From Opitutaceae bacterium (GTDB lineage Bacteria; Verrucomicrobiota; Verrucomicrobiia; Opitutales; Opitutaceae): a stretch of 64,000 nucleotides of DNA. Under the pieces are notes generated by a model. The model ran no database searches. It was not told the DNA's origin and worked only from the letters and a program-made list of their open reading frames with translations. The stretch covers positions 26,626 to 90,625 of the forward strand of contig JANQKV010000002.1 in NCBI GenBank assembly GCA_028280945.1, read 5' to 3'. A program made the translations under genes and the position numbers. Each line of letters opens with the position of its first letter. Position 1 is the stretch's first letter. This document shows positions 27,011-35,713 of this stretch, piece after piece.

Positions 27011-28169
27011 GCATGCCTGGCTCGATCTGATCGGCCCACGCGTCGATACCGCCGCCCACATTGGTGACCGCGGTGAAGCCCTGATTGCGGAGGAACTGGA
27101 CGACACGCATGCTGCGCCCACCGTGGTGGCAATGGATGAGCAGGTGCTCATCACGCGGCAGCGTTGGCATGTTTTCGGGAATCTGCCGCATGGGAATCAG
27201 GTCCGCTCCTTCGATTTTGCAGATTTCAGCTTCGCGCGGTTCACGCACATCAATGAGCCGAGTCGGCTTGGTCGGGTCGTCGAGCAGGGTCTTTGTCTCG
27301 GTCACCGAGATTTCCCAGGGATAGTCAGAGTCGGACATGGTTGAAAAATCAGCAGAAAGGGGAGTGCACACCATGTTATCGTAAGTCGCTTGATCAAGAG
27401 GCACCGGCGGTTCGGTTGGATGGCAGGTCGGACAGTGGGGTTGCGATTGAATTTGCAGGGTGGAACTGTCGGCCCGGAGCACATCATGCACCAGTAACCG
27501 GCCAATAAGCGGCTCACCTGCTCCGGTAATCAGCTTGATCGCCTCCAAAGCCTGTTGACTGCCGACAATTCCGCACAATGCGCCGATTACGCCAACTTCG
27601 CCGCAACCCGGGACGCTGCCCGGTGGCGGAGGCTCAGGGAACAGGCATCGATAACATGGTCCACCAAGATGAGGGGCAAAGACCGAAACCTGGCCTTCAA
27701 AGCGATAAACACTGCCGAACACCACTGGAACTCCAACGCGCACCGCGGCGTCGTTGTGCAAATAGCGGGAGCCAAAATTGTCGGTGCCATCCACAATCAC
27801 ATTGTAGCCCGAAAAGACCGTTTCCGCGTTGTTGGCGTGAATGCCCTCGGTGTGCTCCACGACTTTAATGAGCGGATTGGTTTCGCGCAGGCGCGCCGCC
27901 GCCGAGCTTGTTTTCGGCTGACCAATTGTCGCGTCAGAATGCAGCAGTTGACGATGGAGGTTGGACACCTCAACGCGGTCAAAATCGGCGATGCCGATCG
28001 TGCCCACTCCGGCGGCCGCGAGATAAAGCGCCGCCGGGCTACCCAACCCACCGGCTCCCACCACCAGCACACGAGCAGCTTTCAACTTGGTTTGGCCTTC
28101 GCCGCCAATCTCCGGCAACAGCACATGCCGGCTGTAGCGCGCGAGTTCGACCGGAGTAAGGGCATCCAT
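27000..28169 (-). CDS. moeB: MoeB/ThiF-type adenylyltransferase fused to a rhodanese domain
   Basis: 389 residues from ATG 28169 (MDALTPVELARYSRHVLLPE). The E1-like domain (1-250) has the nucleotide-binding loop VLVVGAGGLGSPAALYLAAA, the acyl-adenylate Asp in VDGTDNFGSRYLHND and zinc-binding pairs CYRC and CPTC. A rhodanese domain follows (~275-389) with the active-site Cys loop LIHCHHGGRSM. MOCS3/MoeZ-like fusions activate the C-terminus of a ubiquitin-like sulfur carrier (MoaD, ThiS or CysO) and load sulfur onto it. Which carrier is served cannot be told, because no such gene is in the window. Confidence 0.92.
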   Translation of the reverse strand: MDALTPVELARYSRHVLLPEIGGEGQTKLKAARVLVVGAGGLGSPAALYLAAAGVGTIGIADFDRVEVSNLHRQLLHSDATIGQPKTSSAAARLRETNPLIKVVEHTEGIHANNAETVFSGYNVIVDGTDNFGSRYLHNDAAVRVGVPVVFGSVYRFEGQVSVFAPHLGGPCYRCLFPEPPPPGSVPGCGEVGVIGALCGIVGSQQALEAIKLITGAGEPLIGRLLVHDVLRADSSTLQIQSQPHCPTCHPTEPPVPLDQATYDNMVCTPLSADFSTMSDSDYPWEISVTETKTLLDDPTKPTRLIDVREPREAEICKIEGADLIPMRQIPENMPTLPRDEHLLIHCHHGGRSMRVVQFLRNQGFTAVTNVGGGIDAWADQIEPGMLKY

Positions 28170-28250
28170 GGATGCGAAAAGAGAAACGATTGAGTCTCGT
28201 CGCAAATGATTATTTGCCGCGATGGGATGCCCTCGTTGCACTCAACGCTT

Positions 28251-29339
28251 ATGGCAGATCCTTACATCGTAATCATTGCAGGTGGAAAAGGTGAACGTTT
28301 CTGGCCCCAAAGCCGGGCGGAGCGGCCGAAGCAACTGCTTCCCATCGTAGGCGACGATCCGTTGCTCACCCAGACCGTCGAGCGGGTGCTGCCCATTGTG
28401 CCGCGGGAGAATATTTTCGTTATCACCAGTGCCGTGCAGGAGAAAGGTGTGCGTGACGTTTGTCCGCAATTGCCCAAAGAAAACATCATCGCAGAACCCG
28501 AAGGCCGCGACACGGCTGCCGCAGTGGGTTTGGCGGCCGCCATCGTAGGAGCCCGGGACCCGGAGGGGGTCTTTGCCATCCTGCCGGCTGATCATGTCAT
28601 CCATAATGGCAAGAAGTATCAGTCCGACTTGAAGGCCGCCTTCGAGGCTGCGGCCAAAGAACCGGTGATGGTCACCATCGGCATCTCCCCAACTGAACCC
28701 GCCACCGGATTCGGTTATGTGCAGGCTGGTGCCGTGCGCCGCACCATCCGCCGCAAGAAAATCTACGACGTGAAACGATTCGTCGAAAAACCGAACCTCC
28801 CCACGGCGAAGAAGTATCTGCGAGCCGGAACCTATTTTTGGAACGCCGGCATGTTCATTTGGAGCGTTGGCGTGGTGGAGACGGCGATTGCCAAGTTTGC
28901 GCCCAAACTCGATGCAGGCCTCGATCTCATTCGCACCGCCCTCGCCAAGGGGCGGAAACTCGGCCCGGTCATGAAGAAGGTCTATCCGACCTTGCAAAAG
29001 ATCTCCGTTGATTACGCGTTGCTCGAGAAATCGGACAACGTGGTGATGCTGCCTTCCACGTTCGACTGGGACGATGTGGGGGCATGGCCGGCAGTCACCC
29101 GGCACTACCAGGCCGATGACGCCGGCAATGTAGGTCGCGGTCGGAGAATCATCGAGCAGGCCAACAACAATATCATCTTTACCGAGGGTGATCACCTCGT
29201 CGCGGTGGTGGGTGCATCCGACCTGATTGTGGTGCACACTCCCGACGCCACCCTGGTATGTCCCAAGGATAAGGCGCAGGAAATCAAGGCCGCGGTGAAA
29301 CAGGTTTCGACCCTCGCCGACGCCGCCAAATTTCTCTAA
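28251..29339 (+). CDS. manC: Mannose-1-phosphate guanylyltransferase
   Basis: 362 residues from ATG 28251. The nucleotidyltransferase signature IIAGGKGERFWPQSRAERPK opens the protein, with KQLLPIVGD next, then the acceptor region RFVEKPN and the late STFDWDDVGAWPAV. It makes GDP-mannose from mannose-1-phosphate and GTP. It lacks the C-terminal isomerase (cupin) domain of bifunctional ManC/AlgA. The product feeds Gmd (42060-43082). It begins a rightward run with ruvX, truA, comF, accD and folC. Confidence 0.93.
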   Translation: MADPYIVIIAGGKGERFWPQSRAERPKQLLPIVGDDPLLTQTVERVLPIVPRENIFVITSAVQEKGVRDVCPQLPKENIIAEPEGRDTAAAVGLAAAIVGARDPEGVFAILPADHVIHNGKKYQSDLKAAFEAAAKEPVMVTIGISPTEPATGFGYVQAGAVRRTIRRKKIYDVKRFVEKPNLPTAKKYLRAGTYFWNAGMFIWSVGVVETAIAKFAPKLDAGLDLIRTALAKGRKLGPVMKKVYPTLQKISVDYALLEKSDNVVMLPSTFDWDDVGAWPAVTRHYQADDAGNVGRGRRIIEQANNNIIFTEGDHLVAVVGASDLIVVHTPDATLVCPKDKAQEIKAAVKQVSTLADAAKFL

Positions 29340-29349
29340 CCGATAGCGC

Positions 29350-29787
29350 GTGCCGCGCTTTCTCGGAATCGACCCCGGAACCAAGCGCCTCGGCTTGGCC
29401 CGGGGCGACGAACTGGGATTGGCCTCACCCCAGCCCGCTTTGGTCCAAGCCGACGCGGACGAACGGTGGCAGGCACTCCTGCAGGTGATCGAAACCCAAC
29501 AAATCGACGAGATCGTGGTGGGATATCCGCTGAACATGGACGATTCGGTGGGCCCCAAAGCCCGCGAGGCCGAAGCGCTGGCGGCGAGGTTGCGGGGATC
29601 AACCGGATTGACGGTGCATCTGGTGGACGAGCGGCTGACATCACAGGCGGCGGAGGCCACCCTGCCAAAAGACAAGCTGCGGGAAGTGCGGGCCTCGGGC
29701 GTCGTCGATTCGCGAGCGGCGGCCCTGATCCTGCAGGACTATCTCGACCAGCGCTACCCGCCCACTTTGCCGGAGGAGATGTCATGA
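29350..29787 (+). CDS. ruvX: YqgF/RuvX-type Holliday junction resolvase-like nuclease
   Basis: 145 residues from a GTG start 10 bp after manC. The RNase H-like fold shows its first catalytic Asp in FLGIDPGTKRLGLARGD, the second acidic site in IVVGYPLNMDD, VHLVDERLTSQAAE, and the last Asp in ASGVVDSRAAALILQDYL. YqgF proteins act in processing of the 16S rRNA 5' end and are also annotated as putative Holliday junction resolvases. It overlaps truA by ATGA, so the two are translationally coupled. Confidence 0.93.
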   Translation: MPRFLGIDPGTKRLGLARGDELGLASPQPALVQADADERWQALLQVIETQQIDEIVVGYPLNMDDSVGPKAREAEALAARLRGSTGLTVHLVDERLTSQAAEATLPKDKLREVRASGVVDSRAAALILQDYLDQRYPPTLPEEMS

Positions 29788-30557
29788 CGTTGCCGGACGC
29801 ACCACCGCGCTGGCGGGCAACTTGTGCCTACGACGGCACGGATTTCGATGGTTGGCAGAGCCAACCCAGCGGCAACGCCATCCAGGATGTGATCGAGGTC
29901 CGGCTGTCCACGATCTTCAAACGGACTGTGCGCATTCATGGGAGTGGCCGCACCGACGCAGGAGTGCACGCGAAGGGGCAGGTGTTTCACTTCGATGCCT
30001 CTTGGCCTCATGAACCCACCAAACTCCTGGCGGCCTTGCGGGTCGGACTTCCGCCGACAATCCTCGTCGAGCGGATCGAACGCGTATCGCCGGATTTCCA
30101 TGCCCGATTCAGCGCCACCGGCAAAAGGTATGTTTACCGGATTGTGCAGACGGCGGCGTCCCCGTTTGCCACGCGATTTGTGCTGGGGCGGAGTGGTTTT
30201 CAAAGGCTGGATACGGCGGCCATGCGAACCGCGGCGATGGTGTTGCGGGGACGGCACGATTTCCGTGCCTTCGCCGCTGAAAACGGCGCGGAGCTCGAAG
30301 ATCCGGTTCGTGATCTTCAACGACTTGAGGTGGAGGAGGGGAACGATCACGTGACCTTGGTTTTCGAGGCCAACGGGTTTCTCTACAAGATGGCGCGCAG
30401 CCTGACCGGTGCTTTAATCGCGGTCGGTGAAGGAAGACTTTCACCGGAGGACGTGAGACATATTCTGGAGTCCAACCGACGGACCGAGACCGTGGAAACG
30501 GCTCCCGCCCGGGGGTTGTGTTTGGAGGAAGTGTTTTATGCCGGTGGTGACACATGA
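29784..30557 (+). CDS. truA: tRNA pseudouridine(38-40) synthase
   Basis: 257 residues. The catalytic Asp lies in the TruA motif GSGRTDAGVHAKGQVFHF near residue 55, after CAYDGTDFDGWQSQP. FSATGKRYVYRI and ANGFLYKMARSLTGALIAVG complete the family pattern. The enzyme makes pseudouridines at positions 38-40 of the tRNA anticodon stem. Its start overlaps the stop of ruvX by 4 bases and its end overlaps comF by 20 bases. Confidence 0.96.
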   Translation: MTLPDAPPRWRATCAYDGTDFDGWQSQPSGNAIQDVIEVRLSTIFKRTVRIHGSGRTDAGVHAKGQVFHFDASWPHEPTKLLAALRVGLPPTILVERIERVSPDFHARFSATGKRYVYRIVQTAASPFATRFVLGRSGFQRLDTAAMRTAAMVLRGRHDFRAFAAENGAELEDPVRDLQRLEVEEGNDHVTLVFEANGFLYKMARSLTGALIAVGEGRLSPEDVRHILESNRRTETVETAPARGLCLEEVFYAGGDT

Positions 30558-31281
30558 TATCTCCGGCTTGGGTCGGGCGATGTGCGACTTGGTCTTTCCA
30601 CCAACGTGTTTGTCCTGCGGTGGGCTTTGTGAGGACGGTTTGCTGCGACATGTTTGCGCGCGTTGCGAGCCGCTTATCGTGAACGTGCGCGAACCGCATT
30701 GCTTGACCTGCGGTCATCCCTTTTTCGGTGAAGTGGAAGGGGAGCGCATTTGCCCGCATTGCGAGGGGCTGCATCCATCTTACCAAGCAGCCAAAACGGT
30801 GACATTGTTTAAAGGGCCCGCGCGCGAACTGATGCTGGCCCTCAAATATCGCCAGGGGCTCTTTGTTTTGGAGGACATTGCTGCCTTGATCCGAATGAAC
30901 CACGCGGTGGTCGAGTTTCTACGTGGTGCCGTGTTGGTGCCGGTGCCGCTTCATGCCCGCAAGGAACGGGAACGAGGTTACAATCAATCGTGGCTGATTG
31001 CCGAAGCTTTCCAGTCGGCAGTGGGGGAGCACTGCACAATTGCCGAACTGCTTCAACGACGGGTGGATACCTCGTCTCAGACCGAATTTGACCGCCGGAC
31101 GCGCCGTCAGCGCATGAAAAATGCCTTTGCAGCCCAAAATCCCGGCGCCATAACCGCGGATCAACGCTATGTTCTGGTCGATGACGTCTTCACTACGGGT
31201 TCCACGCTCAATGCCGCTGCTCACGCACTTCGCCAAGCGGGTGCGGTAAAGATCGACGTCGTCACCTTTGCTCACGGATAA
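30538..31281 (+). CDS. comF: ComF-family phosphoribosyltransferase-like protein
   Basis: 247 residues. The N-terminus has a zinc-finger-like set of Cys pairs (CLSC, CARC, CLTC, CPHC). The C-terminal type I phosphoribosyltransferase domain has [18 protein letters not shown] and the PRPP loop [17 protein letters not shown]. In naturally competent bacteria ComF is needed for uptake of transforming DNA. Elsewhere its role is not known, and no other com genes are present here. It overlaps truA by 20 bases, so it is likely translated with it. Confidence 0.92.
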   Translation: MPVVTHDISGLGRAMCDLVFPPTCLSCGGLCEDGLLRHVCARCEPLIVNVREPHCLTCGHPFFGEVEGERICPHCEGLHPSYQAAKTVTLFKGPARELMLALKYRQGLFVLEDIAALIRMNHAVVEFLRGAVLVPVPLHARKERERGYNQSWLIAEAFQSAVGEHCTIAELLQRRVDTSSQTEFDRRTRRQRMKNAFAAQNPGAITADQRYVLVDDVFTTGSTLNAAAHALRQAGAVKIDVVTFAHG

Positions 31282-31307
31282 TTCGTCCCGAAGTCACCGC
31301 GCTGCCC

Positions 31308-32189
31308 ATGTCGCTTTTTTCCAAACCGAAGTATTCGACGGTTGTCGTTAAGAAGAAAGATATCCCCAAGGGATTGTGGACCAAGTGTCCGATTTCCGGA
31401 GAGATCGTCTTCAACAAAGAGTTGGAGGCCAATCAGATGGTTGTTCCCAAGAGCGGCTATCATTTTCCCATCGGAGCCCGGGAACGCATCGCCAACCTTT
31501 TGGACGCCGGGTCGTTTGAAGAAACGGATGCGAACGTGAAGTCGGCTGATCCGCTCGAGTTCGTGGATTCGAAGGCTTACCCGGATCGAATCAAAAAGTA
31601 TGAGTCAGACAGCGGTCTGCCCGAGGCGGTGATCAGTGGCGTTGGCATGTTGCACGAGATTCCGGTCTCAATCGCGGTCATGGATTTTCGCTTTTGTGGC
31701 GGGGCCATGGGATCGGCGACGGGCGAAAAAATTGCCCGAGCCATCGAGCGATCCCTGGAGCGCAAAATCCCTTGTATCATCGTCAGTTCTTCCGGCGGGG
31801 CGCGCATGCAGGAAGGCATCTTTTCGTTGATGCAGATGGCGAAAACCAGCGCGGCTTTGGCCCGACTCAATGCCGCCAAGATTCCCTACGTTTCGGTCAT
31901 GACACATCCCACCACCGGTGGCGTGACCGCGAGTTTCGCGGTATTGGGCGATGTCAATCTGGCCGAGCCCGGCGCCATGATCTGTTTTGCGGGTGCTCGC
32001 GTCATCAAGGAGACGACCAAGCAGACCTTGCCGCCGGGATTTCAGACGGCGGAGTTCCTGCTCCAAAAGGGATTGGTCGATCAGATTGTCAGCCGTCTCG
32101 ACATGCGCGATCGGCTTGCGGAGATTCTGGGTGCACTTTACCTGCGTAAACCCGTGGACAAGCCCGAGGTGGTGGCGGCGGCCAGCTGA
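31308..32189 (+). CDS. accD: Acetyl-CoA carboxylase carboxyltransferase beta subunit with degenerate zinc ribbon
   Basis: 293 residues. The crotonase-fold carboxyltransferase domain is intact: [56 protein letters not shown] and [17 protein letters not shown]. AccD normally begins with a four-cysteine zinc ribbon (CxxC...CxxC). Here the equivalent segment is [12 protein letters not shown]...VVPKSGYHF: only Cys27 remains, while the other three positions are Ser30, Val46 and Ser49. The enzyme catalyses transfer of carboxyl from biotin to acetyl-CoA, the first step of fatty-acid synthesis, together with AccA. The loss looks stable rather than decay because the rest is well conserved. Confidence 0.93.
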   Translation: MSLFSKPKYSTVVVKKKDIPKGLWTKCPISGEIVFNKELEANQMVVPKSGYHFPIGARERIANLLDAGSFEETDANVKSADPLEFVDSKAYPDRIKKYESDSGLPEAVISGVGMLHEIPVSIAVMDFRFCGGAMGSATGEKIARAIERSLERKIPCIIVSSSGGARMQEGIFSLMQMAKTSAALARLNAAKIPYVSVMTHPTTGGVTASFAVLGDVNLAEPGAMICFAGARVIKETTKQTLPPGFQTAEFLLQKGLVDQIVSRLDMRDRLAEILGALYLRKPVDKPEVVAAAS

Positions 32190-32233
32190 TCCGCCGCATC
32201 AGTCTCCGATTTTCTGTGACTCCGTCGGGTGCG

Positions 32234-33517
32234 ATGACCGATTATCCTGCTGTGCAGGACTACCTTTTTGGCCTGAAAGCCAAAGGGGTGAAGTATGGTA
32301 TCGATCGCATGCGTGATCTGGCCCGGGAGATCGGCCATCCGGAACGTCGATTGCCGATCATTCATCTGGCGGGCACCAATGGCAAAGGATCCACGGCGGC
32401 GATGCTGGATGCGATTTTGCGGGAGGCGGGATATCGGGTCGGCCTCTATACGTCGCCTCATTTGGTGAAATTGGGCGAGCGGGTGCAAGTGGATCGGCAG
32501 ATTTTGAGCGAGTCCGAGATCGTGCGGTTTACCCAGGAGTTGCAGCCCTTGGCAGAACGGATTGCAGCTCACGACCCTGACAACCACCCGAGTTTTTTTG
32601 AATTCATGACTGCAATGGCATTCCTCCAGTTCGTGCGGCGGGAGTGCGATATCGGGGTGGTGGAAGTCGGTTTGGGCGGTGAGTTGGATGCGACCAATAT
32701 CGTGGAACCGACGGTCACGGCCATTACTTCAATCGGTTTCGACCACTGCGAAATCTTGGGCCACACCTACGAGGAAATTGCGGTCGCCAAGGCCGGTATC
32801 ATAAAGCCCGGAGCGCCGGTGGTGATGGGGCGACTTCCCGAAGAAGCCGAGCACGTCGTGCGCGGTAAAGCTGCCGAGATGGGGGTTGAGGTATTGTCCG
32901 TGCGGGAACGTTTTGGCGAAGCCTCTGAGAATTACCCCCAAGTCGGCATGGAAGGGGTCTGTCAGCGTTGGAACGCTGCGACGGCTTCGCTCGTCATCGA
33001 GGCCTTGAATTACGCAATTGAAGACGATGTCATTCGTCGAGGGCTAGCCGATGCAAGTTGGCCGGCGAGGTGGCAACCCTTTCGCTGGCATCAGCGAAAC
33101 CTCATACTGGATGCGTCTCACAATCCGGAAGGCGCCGAGGAGCTCCGGAAGAACTTGGCTCGATTACATGACAAGATCGGCGGTAAACCCAAGATTGTGG
33201 TCGGTGCCTTGGGGGCCGTCCGAGCGGGGCCCTTGATGGAAGTGGTGGCGACCTTCGCTGAAGCACTGCATCTGGTCGTGCCGGAGCAAGCCCGGGCCTG
33301 CTCCCATGGCGACCTGCGGGCCCTGATTCCGTCAAGTTTTGCCGGCGATGTGCACGAAGCGGACGTGACGGAGCTCTTCAGCCAGCGTCGGCTTTTGGAA
33401 CAGACTGCTCCCGGCGAAACCGTGGTGATCACCGGTTCGATCTATCTCGCCGGCGAAGTCATGGCACAACTCGAACCCGAAAACGGCCACAATGAAGGCC
33501 ACCTGCAGGACTTTTGA
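32234..33517 (+). CDS. folC: Folylpolyglutamate synthase / dihydrofolate synthase
   Basis: 427 residues from ATG 32234; a GTG at 32216 would add six residues. The Mur-ligase-like ATP loop is LAGTNGKGSTAAMLDAILRE, followed by VGLYTSPHLVKLGERVQVD, the GLGGELDATNIV motif and, near the C-terminus, HNPEGAEELRKNL. FolC adds glutamate residues to folates and, in many bacteria, also to dihydropteroate. accD-folC adjacency is common in bacteria, which supports both calls. It ends the manC-to-folC run. Confidence 0.95.
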   Translation: MTDYPAVQDYLFGLKAKGVKYGIDRMRDLAREIGHPERRLPIIHLAGTNGKGSTAAMLDAILREAGYRVGLYTSPHLVKLGERVQVDRQILSESEIVRFTQELQPLAERIAAHDPDNHPSFFEFMTAMAFLQFVRRECDIGVVEVGLGGELDATNIVEPTVTAITSIGFDHCEILGHTYEEIAVAKAGIIKPGAPVVMGRLPEEAEHVVRGKAAEMGVEVLSVRERFGEASENYPQVGMEGVCQRWNAATASLVIEALNYAIEDDVIRRGLADASWPARWQPFRWHQRNLILDASHNPEGAEELRKNLARLHDKIGGKPKIVVGALGAVRAGPLMEVVATFAEALHLVVPEQARACSHGDLRALIPSSFAGDVHEADVTELFSQRRLLEQTAPGETVVITGSIYLAGEVMAQLEPENGHNEGHLQDF

Positions 33518-33564
33518 AGTTTCTCCTCCGTCTCCGTCTGACGGCCGTGGTAGTCCTGAGGGAT

Positions 33565-33583
33565 TGTCACGTAATACGTGACA
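33565..33583. repeat. Perfect 19-bp palindrome between convergent genes
   Basis: TGTCACGTA and TACGTGACA form perfect 9-base arms around a single A. It sits in the gap between folC and the DUF5069 gene, which point toward each other. No T run follows on either strand, so it is not an ordinary intrinsic terminator. The symmetry suits a dimeric DNA-binding protein, but its position downstream of both genes is unusual for an operator. Confidence 0.55.
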
Positions 33584-33590
33584 GTGGGGT

Positions 33591-34016
33591 CTAGGCCTTG
33601 CGGCCTTCGTCGTATTCGAAGTATTCGATCATGGTTTCGATCTCATCCCGGTCGGCCAAGCCGCTGCTGGCTTTGCGGTTGGCGAGCGACTCCGTCACCT
33701 GGTCGCGCCATCCGAGTTTGGTGACGTAGTGATTCCACAGCAGGATGTCGGTTTCATTGATGTCCCGGCCGTTTTCCTGCACCCAGCTGAAAACCTCTTC
33801 GTCGGTGGTAGATGAGAGGGTTTTTTCACGGAGAGCTTCGTAATCGACACGCAGATGATTGCACAGGCGCGCATCGAGGCCGCGGCCAATCATTTCGTGA
33901 AAATCCTCGCGCAAGGTGCCGGCGGCCATGAGGCGGATCTTGCTGAGCATGCGCGGGAAGTAGCGCAGGCCCTTGGTTTCGATATAGGCGCTAATGGGAC
34001 ATTGATCAGCGGACAT
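33591..34016 (-). CDS. DUF5069 family protein
   Basis: 141 residues, no signal peptide or membrane segment. The order of motifs KGLRYFPRMLSKIRLMAAG, YNHLRVDY-like NHLRVDYEALR, and an acidic C-terminus matches the DUF5069 family as I remember it. The family is small, of unknown function, and frequent in Verrucomicrobia and Planctomycetes. A segment VFSWVQENGRDINETDILLW is probably helical. It lies 63 bp downstream of purA on the same strand. I cannot assign a function. Confidence 0.75.
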   Translation of the reverse strand: MSADQCPISAYIETKGLRYFPRMLSKIRLMAAGTLREDFHEMIGRGLDARLCNHLRVDYEALREKTLSSTTDEEVFSWVQENGRDINETDILLWNHYVTKLGWRDQVTESLANRKASSGLADRDEIETMIEYFEYDEGRKA

Positions 34017-34079
34017 GAGGGCAAGGTTGGCTGACCGTGTGCCGTCGCAAGCAACGACGGTGGATTTAGCCGGCCCGGT

Positions 34080-35621
34080 TCAAAGCTTGATCAAGTCTGC
34101 GGTGCGCGGGACATCTTTGATCAGCTGCGACGGTTCGGGGCCAACGCCCAGATAACGTAGATTTGGCAGATGATCTTCGTCCGGCCAGATCATCCCTTCG
34201 TAGGCGACGTCCAGAATCGAGCGCATCATGGCGGCGATATATTTTTGTGCGTTGGTCGGCAGATTTTTGAAGTGGCGCACCTCGCTGATATCACGAGCCC
34301 AACCGGCATGGTGGGAGTAGACGGGACGCAGGGTCCGGCGCACGGCTTCATTGCGCGGAACGTGGTGATAGCGTTTCCCCTCCACATCTTCGTAAGCCTT
34401 GCAGATCAAGAGATCGCCCTGCCAATCGCCTTGGTGGGTGAGGGCGTCGGTTTTGTTGATCATCAAGTCCTGAAAGCCGCCGTAACGCAGGGCGTCGCCC
34501 TTTTCAACGGCGTCAAACCAACCAACCATGCGTTGGCGTCCGGTGGTGGAGCCAAATTCGAGTTTTTTAAGCAACGCCGCCAGCGGATGGGCGTCTTCCA
34601 TCTGAGTCAGGAACGTATGGGTGCCGACTTTGGTGTCATAGGCCTTGGCCACGCCAAACGTGTGCACGGGTTGCACGGGAATCCCAGCGCTCTCGAAAAA
34701 CTCCGGCGTATAGGTGTGGGAGGCGGTTACGTTGGGGGAGAAACCGTGGCGTTTATCAAGCCAGTAGGCTTGACCGAACTCACCGAGAATCGTGTGTCCG
34801 GCGACAAGCTCCCGGCGGATCAATTCCCGGACTTCGAGGATGCGTGGACCCAGGCGAGTGCCGGCTTCCCAGTAGGTCGCGGTGAGTTTTTCCAGATTCA
34901 GGCTGAAGGGGCTGTCGCCATGGAAGACCGTGAAGTCGAACTCGCTCTCGTCGACCACCCCGAGTCCGATTGCTTCGGTGTTGGCCCGTTTTTCGGCTTC
35001 ACCGAGGGTTTCGAAGAAACCGGCGAACGTGTCGGCGTCGACCTGGCAAACATGTTGGATGGTGCGCAGCGCGCGATCGGCCCGCTGGGCGACTTTGCGA
35101 GCGTAGAAATTCGGCCCGGCCAAAAAATCGGAAAAGGAGATCTGCCATTGCCCCACTTCATCCAGATAGGCCGGCGTGATGCCGCGACCGGTTGACCCAC
35201 GTGGTTCTTCGTGCAGGACGTTCGAGCGGTAGTGTTCCCACGCGAGATCGAGCAGCCGATGGATAAGGTCGGAAACCATTGTGCGCTCGTCGATGGCGAG
35301 ACGGTTGATGACGTTGTAGCCCTTGTGCTCAAGTGGGGCGGCCTCCCACCAGACTTTGCGGGGATCGGCGACGACGCCGCAACCGATAGCGAGGTGTTGG
35401 ATGTCCTTTTCGACCACACCGGAGGGGAGTAGATTGAGCTTAACCCCGGCGGCGGTGTGGCCGGAGTTGGCGCCACCATTAACCTTGAGCACGGTGGAGA
35501 CTTGGCGAGGAGTGCCATCGAGTTCGCGGCAAACTTCGGGAACGAGGCGACCCTTGCCCTCATCACCGAGAGAAATGCCCACATCGGCGATGAGCTGGCT
35601 GGTAAACGGATTCAGAGACAT
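34080..35621 (-). CDS. purA: Adenylosuccinate synthetase, long divergent form
   Basis: 513 residues, about 80 more than the usual ~430. The core motifs are there: [12 protein letters not shown] (catalytic Asp and GTP loop), [20 protein letters not shown] (catalytic His), [32 protein letters not shown] and [20 protein letters not shown]. The usual WGDEGKGK reads LGDEGKGR. Extra length is spread through the protein, including an acidic stretch in the middle. The enzyme joins IMP and aspartate, using GTP, to make adenylosuccinate. guaB lies 92 bp upstream on the same strand, so both branches from IMP are encoded side by side. Confidence 0.9.
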   Translation of the reverse strand: MSLNPFTSQLIADVGISLGDEGKGRLVPEVCRELDGTPRQVSTVLKVNGGANSGHTAAGVKLNLLPSGVVEKDIQHLAIGCGVVADPRKVWWEAAPLEHKGYNVINRLAIDERTMVSDLIHRLLDLAWEHYRSNVLHEEPRGSTGRGITPAYLDEVGQWQISFSDFLAGPNFYARKVAQRADRALRTIQHVCQVDADTFAGFFETLGEAEKRANTEAIGLGVVDESEFDFTVFHGDSPFSLNLEKLTATYWEAGTRLGPRILEVRELIRRELVAGHTILGEFGQAYWLDKRHGFSPNVTASHTYTPEFFESAGIPVQPVHTFGVAKAYDTKVGTHTFLTQMEDAHPLAALLKKLEFGSTTGRQRMVGWFDAVEKGDALRYGGFQDLMINKTDALTHQGDWQGDLLICKAYEDVEGKRYHHVPRNEAVRRTLRPVYSHHAGWARDISEVRHFKNLPTNAQKYIAAMMRSILDVAYEGMIWPDEDHLPNLRYLGVGPEPSQLIKDVPRTADLIKL

Positions 35622-35713
35622 GATTGCGTAATCTGGGATGCAACCGGGAGTCTCCCCGTTGCCTTAAAGGGCAAAGAGATGATAGAGCGCGGGCGCAAGC
35701 GGTAATCCGTCGA

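Noticed and set aside
28242..29675. 477-codon open frame on the minus strand
   Set aside because: Antisense to manC and ruvX, both with clear catalytic motifs; the product is low-complexity and unrecognisable.
34042..34060. CCGTCG/CGACGG hairpin in the gap after purA
   Set aside because: Only six base pairs and no T run; common by chance in GC-rich DNA.
34170..35195. 341-codon open frame on the plus strand
   Set aside because: Antisense shadow of purA.
35640..35662. Near-perfect hairpin between guaB and purA
   Set aside because: Arms of 11 bases with one mismatch but almost no loop and no T run; probably not a terminator, and too weak to list as a feature.
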